Below are positions 7,701-12,977 of a stretch of 12,977 nt of DNA, piece after piece. The notes under the pieces were generated by a model. The model was not told the origin of the DNA. It saw only the letters and a list, made by a program, of their open reading frames with translations, and did not search any database. This stretch comes from JAAFIP01 sp043721235 (GTDB taxonomy: Bacteria; Pseudomonadota; Gammaproteobacteria; Burkholderiales; Burkholderiaceae_C). The stretch lies in NCBI GenBank assembly GCA_043721235.1, contig JAYSRE010000056.1:1-12977 (forward strand), read 5' to 3'. Each line of letters begins with the position of its first letter. Position 1 is the first letter of the stretch. A program made the position numbers and the translations under genes.

Positions 7701-8133
7701 TGCGCACTCCCACACGAATCAGCCCGCCCTCTATCGGTTCTACCCCGAGGAAGTTTCCTTTGGCACTGCCAAAGTACATGTACGAGGCATTGGGTGTCAT
7801 GCGTGTCATTGAGAATGCAGCTTGTTCGAACAATTCGGGCTTGAGCAGCAAATCCCTGGCGCGTTGGTTGTCTGAAATAGTAGGGCGCACAGGCAATAGG
7901 CCATTAAAAATAATGTGGGCTTGGCCCAGATGCTCCTCCGTATCTAGTTGCACCCGTTCGCTTACGTCGCCCAGTATTTTTTCAGCCAGTAAATCGACTG
8001 TTTGCAGATTGCTTTGGTACAGCACCCAGCCTACTGTTGCTGCAGGCACCACGCAAAAAACCAAAAGACTTATCAAAAAAACACTGCGCATCGACCATGA
8101 ACTGAGCAGCGCCTTGAGAACAAATTTCAGCAT
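4774..8133 (-). CDS. Hybrid sensor histidine kinase (dCACHE-HAMP-HisKA-HATPase-REC-REC-Hpt)
   Basis: A 1119-residue inner-membrane phosphorelay kinase. Domains in order: TM1 about 15-39; periplasmic dCACHE sensor about 42-350; TM2 about 362-380; HAMP and coiled coil about 381-468; HisKA with phospho-acceptor His482 in SHEIRTPLNG; HATPase with N-box NFINNAIKF, DTGIGIP (633-639) and GGTGLGL (662-668); REC1 about 722-830 with Asp772 and Lys819; REC2 about 855-975 with Asp911 and Lys963; Hpt about 1015-1100 with His1062 in AAHALKG. All four phosphotransfer residues are present, so a His-Asp-His relay ending on Hpt is expected. The sensor carries Y173, R178, W180, Y181, Y196 and D228, matching the dCACHE amino-acid-binding signature. 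I prefer the ATG at 8133, with AGGG eight bases upstream; a GTG at 8136 is also in frame. The upstream response-regulator stop overlaps this start (TGATG), so the two are coupled and the regulator is the likely partner. Confidence 0.94.
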   Translation of the reverse strand: MLKFVLKALLSSWSMRSVFLISLLVFCVVPAATVGWVLYQSNLQTVDLLAEKILGDVSERVQLDTEEHLGQAHIIFNGLLPVRPTISDNQRARDLLLKPELFEQAAFSMTRMTPNASYMYFGSAKGNFLGVEPIEGGLIRVGVRTQGDEGRRYFSAQYPGDRSQTMATEAKNYEPRNRPWYQAAIENKGRIFTPIYASASKKQLLITLSQPVYGDGEGGGALGVFAIDLYLKRLTELLQSMVISARGAAFLVDELGYLVASSAGDALFTDTLGQLKRHTPDQSNNPLIRRAYEEVLPSLGKTQEASVKRLQFVRRVGTGDGAMIVSLRPFGEALGLRWSLVLAAPESDFTAQSQAALRKTGGIMLLALALGAAMATWLAYRITRRFRSLAAAAQQLAHGQVPALEKNAHINEVQQLSSAMHRSAQELLRQREAILAQTLALKDANEHLEERVSLRTAELEASRELALAGARAKASFLATMSHEIRTPLNGVVGMTTLLADTPLNTEQRDYVHTMRISSDQLLGVINDILDFSKIESGKLDLENEALNLQATIEEACDMAAPRAREKGLELLADIGDDVPQWVRGDVTRLRQVLLNFINNAIKFTETGQVVVSAALVTNFAQNAPALFEFRVKDTGIGIPLERQSALFQSFSQVDASTTRKYGGTGLGLAICKRLAEIMGGQVGLESVVGEGATFWFTAQLGFAEVPDQSQSSMFQMASLSNKQALIVDDTLLNLRILDKQLKRWGMQTVQFERAQPALEWLRTHAPDVVITDMHMPGMDGQVFAEQLRQRTPDARVVLLTSGIMPTGEAAKVFDARLLKPYRQSQLFDALTRLVANEWHDPAPAVQRAAEAKNQRILVADDNAVNLKVALAMLGKLGYEAATAMDGRQAVELVAQSLVQPGGKPFAAILMDANMPVMDGFTAARVILSTHGAAAPPIVALTASVLEEDRQRCLDAGMVGFLPKPLRIDELSEALARYAADQSAMAITLATPPAVQADTALPGTPMVLMDWSRLEQFKEFDDEDRSMTSEVIALFVADAPVREADIAQALRASDSAGLSRAAHALKGAASNVGAVALADACFVLEQACLQGQWPMHAAQLVVVALDYSEQTRRALQDFSV

Positions 8134-9245
8134 CACTGCAACCCTGTAATTTCAACTGCGTCAACCGGTATAGAGCGGCCAGGGGTATTGACCATTGCGC
8201 GGCCGCCCGTGCGCACAGCGCCACTTACCAAGCGCGCAGTTTGCACGCTGGCGGCAATCGTCCAGGCCAGGCTAGGCTGGCCTGTGAACATTTTCAAAGC
8301 GACAGAAACTGTGTCCCCCACAGGGGTGGTTTGTCCACCGCCGCCGAACATGCCGTCCAGCTTGGCAAATGCGACCGGGCCGCTGTGCAATGCAACGCTT
8401 AGGCGAAAAACTGGCAATCCGCGGTCACCAAAACGCTGTTTCACATGCGCATCGATGCGGCGCGTAGCATCTGCTAGGCCTACAGCAGCGCGCACTGCAC
8501 GCAGGCCATGGTTTACTGAGACGGTATCGCCTGCATCGACAAAGACACACAGCATGCCATCACCCACAAACTGCATGTAGTGCGCGCCAAACAAATGCAC
8601 TGTATCGCCCACGCTGCCGTAGAACTGCTGCACTACCTCGCTCAGCTCGGTACTGGAGAGTTTTTGCGTCCATTGCCCATAGTCCAGCACATCGGCAAAC
8701 AATACGGTGGCGCTGGAGAATTTTTCGTTTTCTTGCACATAGCCGCTGTCAGGCCATTGCTCGCTCAGCGATTTGGCCATGCGTTTTTCATACAGCTTGC
8801 TAATCTTGTGCTTTTGGTCTTCTAGTGCTTCGGCTACTGCAACATCCACCACTTGGGCACGCACGGCATCTGCACGGATAAGTTTGTTCAGCTGCGCATT
8901 GACTGCTTCGCGCAATTCTTGGGGCGCAAACGGCTTGGTCAAGTAGTCATCGGCACCGGTAGTCATGCCCTGACGCATATGGCTGCGGTCTTGCAACGAA
9001 GTAAGCAAAATTACAGGGGTTGTTGACAATTGCGCATCGTTGCGAACATGGTCCAGCACTTCAAAGCCATCCATATGCGGCATTTGCACATCACTGACTA
9101 TCAAGTCGGGTTTGAACTCTCTAATCAGCTCTAATCCCCTGGCACCGTCTTCGGCGGACATGACATCAAAGCCTTCTTTTTTGAGCACCTGGCTTACCAG
9201 CATGCGTGTGCCAGCATCGTCATCCATCACTATGATCAGGGGCAT
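8133..9245 (-). CDS. Response regulator with class III nucleotidyl cyclase-like output domain
   Basis: A 370-residue protein. It has an N-terminal REC domain (about 1-120; acidic DDD at 8-10, phospho-acceptor Asp52 in SDVQMPHMDG, Thr82, Lys104), a helical linker (about 125-165) and a class III adenylate/guanylate cyclase domain (about 175-345). Both metal-binding aspartates are kept: Asp185 in VLFADV and Asp229 in FVGDGML. However, the base-recognition lysine of the usual K-x-I-G-D motif is Gln225. In the G-x-x-V-N-x-A-x-R motif the transition-state Asn and Arg are replaced by Ser314 and Lys318 (GDTVSVALKM). It may therefore be a weak or altered cyclase, or a non-catalytic output module. AAGGA six bases before the ATG supports the start. 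The gene sits 41 bases after the hydrolase gene and overlaps the hybrid kinase gene, which presumably phosphorylates it. There is no DNA-binding domain. Confidence 0.92.
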   Translation of the reverse strand: MPLIIVMDDDAGTRMLVSQVLKKEGFDVMSAEDGARGLELIREFKPDLIVSDVQMPHMDGFEVLDHVRNDAQLSTTPVILLTSLQDRSHMRQGMTTGADDYLTKPFAPQELREAVNAQLNKLIRADAVRAQVVDVAVAEALEDQKHKISKLYEKRMAKSLSEQWPDSGYVQENEKFSSATVLFADVLDYGQWTQKLSSTELSEVVQQFYGSVGDTVHLFGAHYMQFVGDGMLCVFVDAGDTVSVNHGLRAVRAAVGLADATRRIDAHVKQRFGDRGLPVFRLSVALHSGPVAFAKLDGMFGGGGQTTPVGDTVSVALKMFTGQPSLAWTIAASVQTARLVSGAVRTGGRAMVNTPGRSIPVDAVEITGLQ

Positions 9246-9286
9246 CTTAAGTCCTTATTTTTAAGTGCATCAGCGATTTTCAGCAT

Positions 9287-10189
9287 CTACTCCATCAAGG
9301 CCCAGCATGCGTCTATGACTTGGGAGTCTTGCGCCATGGCGACATGCCCTAAACCTAATACCAGCCTATTATCAGCGCCTTCGCGCATAGCCAAAGACAC
9401 TGGGAAGACAATGTTGTCGCAGTTGGAATAAAAGCACACGAAAAGGCGGGAAGATGCTAGCGCCTCCTTTTCAGCCAGCATTTTTAGCCAGGGGCTGTTT
9501 ATGCGCATTTGTTTGCCATTCAGACTGCGCGAAAACTGACCGAGCCATGTGCCCTGGTGCGGGGTTCCCAACGTAATCACCCGTTGCGCTGCTTCTAGAG
9601 GATTGCGTGTGGCCATCCATGCGCGTATAGCCAAACCGCCCATGCTGTGGCCAATAAGAATAGGCGGCTTACCCGTCGCAGCGCGCACTTTTTCTACTGC
9701 GTGTTCTATGGTGGGAATATAGTCGTCAATTGAGCCAAACGCAGGCTCCAAATCAACAGCGACAAACACGCGGCTTTCAGTCTGCAGCCTGTGTATCCAG
9801 CGCGTCCAAAAGCCACGGTTGCAAAAAAAACCATGCACCAACACTATGCCAGGTTTCTGTGATTTCACAGCACTTTTGTCATCCATACAGTCTGCAATGG
9901 CACCTCGGCGAAAAGGCTGCCACCAGTTAAATACCCACGCTGTTGCAACCAGCTCACCTCGCCATGCTTTGGCCAGCTGGGCTACGCTGGCACGAGAGCT
10001 AGGGTCGTTTCTATTGACGTAGTGCAAAAGAGCAAACTGCAAGCTTTCAAACCACGCTATCAGCACCCCAGGTACTGTCAAACAGGCTATGGCCCACGCC
10101 GGTTGATAGGGCCATAACTCCAGTGCCGCTGTCCACGATAATAGCAACAGGCTTAGGGTAAAACATCTTTGTATCCATGCATTGGTCAT
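9287..10189 (-). CDS. Membrane-anchored alpha/beta hydrolase (lipase/esterase-like)
   Basis: A 300-residue protein with two hydrophobic segments at its N terminus (about 7-25 and 32-52), then a connecting region and an alpha/beta-hydrolase domain from about residue 112. The oxyanion segment is VLVHGFF at 117-122, as in bacterial triacylglycerol lipases. The nucleophile elbow is GHSMGG with Ser182. Likely triad partners are Asp258 (SNCDNIVFP) and His282 (GLGHVAMA). TLGTPHQGTW at 206-215 is the lipase-type segment following the nucleophile region. The natural ester substrate cannot be told. The protein probably stays attached to the inner membrane; there is no cleavable-signal pattern I trust. 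It is the first gene of the likely hydrolase/response-regulator/sensor-kinase operon and is divergent from the FFLEELY-motif gene. Whether it functions with the kinase is unknown. Confidence 0.87.
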   Translation of the reverse strand: MTNAWIQRCFTLSLLLLSWTAALELWPYQPAWAIACLTVPGVLIAWFESLQFALLHYVNRNDPSSRASVAQLAKAWRGELVATAWVFNWWQPFRRGAIADCMDDKSAVKSQKPGIVLVHGFFCNRGFWTRWIHRLQTESRVFVAVDLEPAFGSIDDYIPTIEHAVEKVRAATGKPPILIGHSMGGLAIRAWMATRNPLEAAQRVITLGTPHQGTWLGQFSRSLNGKQMRINSPWLKMLAEKEALASSRLFVCFYSNCDNIVFPVSLAMREGADNRLVLGLGHVAMAQDSQVIDACWALME

Positions 10190-10298
10190 ACTGAAATGTA
10201 ATTCTTTTTACACTCCTGGCTCCATCAATGCAGTGTTTAGCTTCAAAACAACCAACTACTTGTCTATCTGACTTTATTATCTTGCTGGCATACAAACT
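10190..10298. promoter_or_regulatory. Divergent promoter region, hydrolase operon and FFLEELY-fadD operon
   Basis: An AT-rich 109-base space between two divergent starts, so it should carry the promoters of both operons. Neither start has a clear Shine-Dalgarno, and I cannot assign a convincing -35/-10 pair on either strand. Confidence 0.5.
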
Positions 10299-11060
10299 AT
10301 GGCTGCGCCTTCACCATCACTGCTTCCTTCTATTGCAGCATCTTTATCTAGCGTGAATGGGTTGCGCGTGCTTGCACATAGGAACGCACACCTACACACT
10401 GTAGTTCTGGCTGTTAAACGGGTTCAATGCCACCGTTTTCAGCATACTTATGCCGACGTCCTGCTGCATAAAGATTGGCAAAATGCAGCAAATTTTTTCC
10501 TGAAAGAGCTTTATAGTGACCAAGATTTCAGCCAACGGGACAATGAGTTTGCCAGCATAGCAACGACTTTGCAACGCGTTTTCCCACCAGCTGTCTTGCA
10601 AGTCGCCACGGTGCTGTTGCATTTGCACGCTTTAAGCGAGCAACTTGATTATGCTTTGGCTGCCAGCTTATTGGCTCAATCGCCCGCAGTTCAGGACGAT
10701 GCAGCGGTTCAACGTGACTACGTGAGGGCATGGCGCGATACTGGGCAAGCTGCGGCCAGAGCTGCTCAGATCGCTCTGGTAGTGCAGCTTGGTCAAGACC
10801 TGAGCCGACTTGTTCGCATTACCGGTTTGCGTACTATGCTGCGCCTGATGCGCAGGCCCGCTGCAGTAGCCGGGCTAGCACACTTGCAGTCATTCCTAGA
10901 GCTGGGTTTCGACACATTTTCGTCTATGCAACGCAGTAAAGCAGGTTCCGCTGAATTTTTGAAACTGGTAGAGCTGCGTGAAACCAGCTGGGTGGCTCGC
11001 CTGTTTGATACGTCTGTGACAAGCACCACTGGTACTGGCGCATGGCCTGAACTAGAATGA
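10299..11060 (+). CDS. FFLEELY-motif protein of unknown function
   Basis: A 253-residue, mainly helical protein with no signal peptide or membrane segment. It belongs to the family named for its FFLEELY motif; here the motif reads FFLKELY at residues 66-72, followed by DFSQRD at 77-81 and a helix-rich stretch, LHLHALSEQLDYAL. The preceding VKRVQCHRFQHTYADVL segment also fits the family. No catalytic motif is recognisable and no function is established to my knowledge. The start ATG lacks a clear ribosome-binding site, though the N-terminal length fits the family as I remember it. It ends 24 bases before the acyl-CoA synthetase gene on the same strand, so the two are probably co-transcribed, suggesting a role linked to fatty-acid activation or handling. 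That link is inference from position only. Its base composition is lower in G+C than the aromatic-catabolism genes. Confidence 0.85.
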   Translation: MAAPSPSLLPSIAASLSSVNGLRVLAHRNAHLHTVVLAVKRVQCHRFQHTYADVLLHKDWQNAANFFLKELYSDQDFSQRDNEFASIATTLQRVFPPAVLQVATVLLHLHALSEQLDYALAASLLAQSPAVQDDAAVQRDYVRAWRDTGQAAARAAQIALVVQLGQDLSRLVRITGLRTMLRLMRRPAAVAGLAHLQSFLELGFDTFSSMQRSKAGSAEFLKLVELRETSWVARLFDTSVTSTTGTGAWPELE

Positions 11061-11084
11061 TTTAATAAATATCCAGGAGACTCT

Positions 11085-12776
11085 ATGGACAAAGTTTGGC
11101 TTAAAAGCTATCCGGCAGGTGTACCCCACGACATTCATCCAGAGCAGTACAGCTCTTTGTCGGCTTTATTGGAGGAAAGCTTTAAAAAGCACGCTGCAAG
11201 TCCATTCACGGTATGCATGAACCGCTGGATGACCTACCAACAACTTGACCAACTTTCCGCTGCTTTCGGCGCGTGGTTGCAAAGTAAAGGCTTCGCACCT
11301 GGTGCACGTATCGCGATCATGTTGCCCAACATCCCTCAGTTTCCTGTTGCCATGTGTGGAATTTTGCGCGCAGGCTTTACTTGCGTGAACGTTAACCCTT
11401 TGTACACCCCACGCGAGCTCGCTCACCAACTCAAAGATTCTGGCGCTACAGCGATTGTAATTTTAGAAAATTTCGCCAACACGCTAGCTGAAGTGATCGA
11501 AACCACAGACATTAAACAAGTGGTGATTGCGTCTATGGGTGATTTGCTTGGCTTTTGGTATGGCCGCTGGTTAACTTTTGCGGTGCGCCATCTGGCCAAA
11601 ATGGTTCCACCTTACAGCCTGTCATTGTCAGGTGAGCTTATAGTCACGCCATTTAGCCAAGCTATTTCCGACGCTGCGCAGCTCTCCCTTAAACCCAACA
11701 CCTCGACTTTAGACAGCATTGCTTTTTTGCAATACACAGGCGGCACCACAGGCTTAAGCAAAGGTGCCGTGCTTTCTCACCGCAATATTGTCAGTGCAGT
11801 GCTACAAGCTGAGGCCTGGTTTACCCCCGCGCTTAAAGATATTGGCGATATTCGCAATACAAACAGCATTGCTGCGCTACCGCTTTACCATATTTTTGCT
11901 TTATCCCTGAGCTTGTTGGCTATCCGCTGGGGCTCGCATATGACGCTGATTCCTAACCCCCGTGATTTTGGTAAATTCGTAGAGGTTTTGAAAGAGCGTC
12001 CTTTTCATATGCTGCCTGCGGTGAACACCTTATTCAATGCACTCTTGCAACACCCTATGCTCAAAGCAGTGGACTTCTCTAAGCTTCGTGTTTCACAGGC
12101 TGGCGGTATGGCAGCATCTGAGGGTACTGCAAAGCATTGGCTTGAGGCCACTGGTTGCCCAATGATTGAAGGATGGGGTATGAGTGAAACCTGTGCTATT
12201 GGAACCAACAATCCTTCCAACACCACATCTTTTTCTGGCACTATCGGTTTACCCTTGCCTAGTATTGATATCGCAATTAAAGACGAAGATGGTGTTTCCT
12301 TGCCGATAGGTCAATCGGGTGAAATTTGCATTAAGGGCCCCAACGTAATGGTGGGTTACTACAACCAACCCGACGAAACAAGCAAAGCATTTACTACGGA
12401 TGGATTTATGCGCACTGGTGACGTGGGCATCATGGATGGACATGGCTACACCAAAATCGTAGACCGCAAGAAAGACATGATTATTGTCAGCGGTTTTAAC
12501 GTGTTTCCCAACGAGGTAGAGAACGTGATATCGCTATGTCCCGGAGTTGTAGAGTGCGCAGCAATTGGTATTGCCGATGCCAAACAGGGCGAGGCAATTA
12601 AAGTTTTTATCGTGAAGTCTACCCAGGCACTGACAGAGGAAGATGTTGTTAAATTTTGCCGCCAACATTTAACGGGTTACAAGCTACCCAAATACATTGA
12701 GTTCCGAGATGATTTACCAAAATCTAATGTCGGTAAAATTTTGCGCCGCGAGTTGCGCAGCACAGCTTCAAGTTAA
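11085..12776 (+). CDS. fadD: Long-chain fatty-acid--CoA ligase
   Basis: This enzyme activates fatty acids to acyl-CoA through an acyl-AMP intermediate, feeding beta-oxidation or lipid synthesis. At 563 residues it matches the FadD size. The adenylate-forming-enzyme motifs are all present: the phosphate-binding loop YTGGTTGLSKG at 217-227; GWGMSET at 363-369; MRTGDVG at 442-448 with the ribose-binding Asp; DRKKDMIIVSGFNVFPNEVE at 460-479, spanning the hinge and FACS signature region; and the catalytic lysine Lys551 in KSNVGKILRRELR. The N-terminal PLYTPRELAHQLKDSGA is typical of FadD. AGGAGA four bases before the ATG supports the start. The gene follows the FFLEELY gene by 24 bases and is followed by a strong hairpin shared with the opposing rRNA operon. 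Codon use is noticeably more A/T-ending than in hppD or corC. Chain-length preference cannot be read from the sequence; a close relative acting on other carboxylic acids is the main alternative. Confidence 0.93.
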   Translation: MDKVWLKSYPAGVPHDIHPEQYSSLSALLEESFKKHAASPFTVCMNRWMTYQQLDQLSAAFGAWLQSKGFAPGARIAIMLPNIPQFPVAMCGILRAGFTCVNVNPLYTPRELAHQLKDSGATAIVILENFANTLAEVIETTDIKQVVIASMGDLLGFWYGRWLTFAVRHLAKMVPPYSLSLSGELIVTPFSQAISDAAQLSLKPNTSTLDSIAFLQYTGGTTGLSKGAVLSHRNIVSAVLQAEAWFTPALKDIGDIRNTNSIAALPLYHIFALSLSLLAIRWGSHMTLIPNPRDFGKFVEVLKERPFHMLPAVNTLFNALLQHPMLKAVDFSKLRVSQAGGMAASEGTAKHWLEATGCPMIEGWGMSETCAIGTNNPSNTTSFSGTIGLPLPSIDIAIKDEDGVSLPIGQSGEICIKGPNVMVGYYNQPDETSKAFTTDGFMRTGDVGIMDGHGYTKIVDRKKDMIIVSGFNVFPNEVENVISLCPGVVECAAIGIADAKQGEAIKVFIVKSTQALTEEDVVKFCRQHLTGYKLPKYIEFRDDLPKSNVGKILRRELRSTASS

Positions 12777-12883
12777 ATAGTCACAATTGCTTCAATACTG
12801 CCTTACGCGTACAAGCTGTATTGGCTGATACTGTGCAAATGGGCTGAATTTATATTGTTCTACACGTTACTCTTTTGAAAATA
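12777..12883. other. Intergenic region between fadD stop and terminator stem
   Basis: About 107 AT-rich bases after the fadD stop with no open frame, RNA gene or repeat that I can recognise. Confidence 0.5.
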
Positions 12884-12915
12884 AAAAACGCCCACTCAAC
12901 AGAGTGGGCGTTTTT
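12884..12915. terminator. Bidirectional intrinsic terminator between fadD and the rRNA operon
   Basis: A perfect 14-bp stem (arms 12884-12897 and 12902-12915, GC-rich inner part CGCCCACTC / GAGTGGGCG) with a 4-base loop, AACA. The outer arms give a U-run on either strand. On the plus strand it ends the FFLEELY-fadD transcript. On the minus strand it lies 11 bases past the 5S 3' end and ends the rRNA operon. Confidence 0.93.
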
Positions 12916-12925
12916 CGGCATAAGA

Positions 12926-12977
12926 GCCTGACGATGTCCTACTTTCACACGGGAACCCGCACTATCATCGGCGCTAA
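12926..12977 (-). rRNA. rrf: 5S ribosomal RNA, 3' part only (cut by the window edge)
   Basis: Read on the minus strand, this contains the conserved 3' half of 5S rRNA: GCCGATGATAGTGCGG, then TTCCCGTGTGAAAGTAGGAC and ATCGTCAGGC at the 3' end. About 52 bases are in the window; a complete 5S gene is near 113-120 bases, so the 5' half and the rest of the rRNA operon (23S, 16S) should lie beyond the right edge. The exact mature 3' end may extend one or two bases further left. Confidence 0.92.

Noticed and set aside
8133..8136. GTG at 8136 as the start of the hybrid kinase, giving a 4-base overlap with the response regulator
   Set aside because: The ATG three bases downstream has better spacing from AGGG and is the more common start type; the difference is one residue and does not affect the call.
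1..12977. CRISPR array, tRNA genes, insertion sequences, prophage or defence-system genes
   Set aside because: No regularly spaced repeats, cloverleaf sequences, transposase or integrase motifs, or terminal inverted repeats were seen; the window is mostly ordinary metabolic and signalling genes.

Overview
The window looks like a chromosomal segment of a betaproteobacterium in the order Burkholderiales, most likely family Comamonadaceae. This is inferred from the protein families: a CorC close to those of that family, a divergent Lrp/AsnC-hppD pair with phhA, and a 'FFLEELY motif' protein next to an acyl-CoA synthetase. The partial 5S rRNA at the right edge also fits. No database search was possible. 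There is no CRISPR array, tRNA, transposase, integrase or phage gene, and no intergenic stretch exceeds 300 bases.

Left block (1-1783, minus strand): a CorC-type CBS-domain protein (GTG start) and a GNAT-family acetyltransferase. Aromatic amino-acid block (1967-4668): an Lrp/AsnC regulator is transcribed leftward. Divergent from it are 4-hydroxyphenylpyruvate dioxygenase (hppD) and phenylalanine 4-hydroxylase (phhA), which overlap by one base. PhhA makes tyrosine from phenylalanine. HppD turns the transaminated tyrosine product into homogentisate. The pterin-recycling dehydratase (phhB) and the tyrosine transaminase are not in the window. Two copies of a roughly 65-bp non-coding repeat flank this block in the same orientation.

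Signalling block (4774-10189, minus strand): reading in the transcribed direction, a membrane-anchored alpha/beta hydrolase, a REC-plus-cyclase response regulator and a large hybrid sensor kinase (dCACHE-HAMP-HisKA-HATPase-REC-REC-Hpt). The spacing is 41 bases and then an overlap, so they are probably one operon. The kinase's periplasmic domain carries the spaced residues of the dCACHE amino-acid-binding signature. The cyclase-like domain keeps both metal aspartates but has substitutions at the base-recognition and transition-state positions.

Right block (10299-12977): a FFLEELY-motif protein of unknown function and a long-chain acyl-CoA synthetase (fadD-like) read rightward, 24 bases apart. 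They run into a strong hairpin terminator shared with an rRNA operon on the minus strand, of which only the 3' end of the 5S gene is inside the window. This right block is visibly more AT-rich than the left part.

The most interesting points are the predicted amino-acid-sensing phosphorelay beside a phenylalanine/tyrosine catabolic block, its unusual cyclase-like output protein, the flanking repeats, and the uncharacterised FFLEELY protein coupled to an acyl-CoA synthetase.
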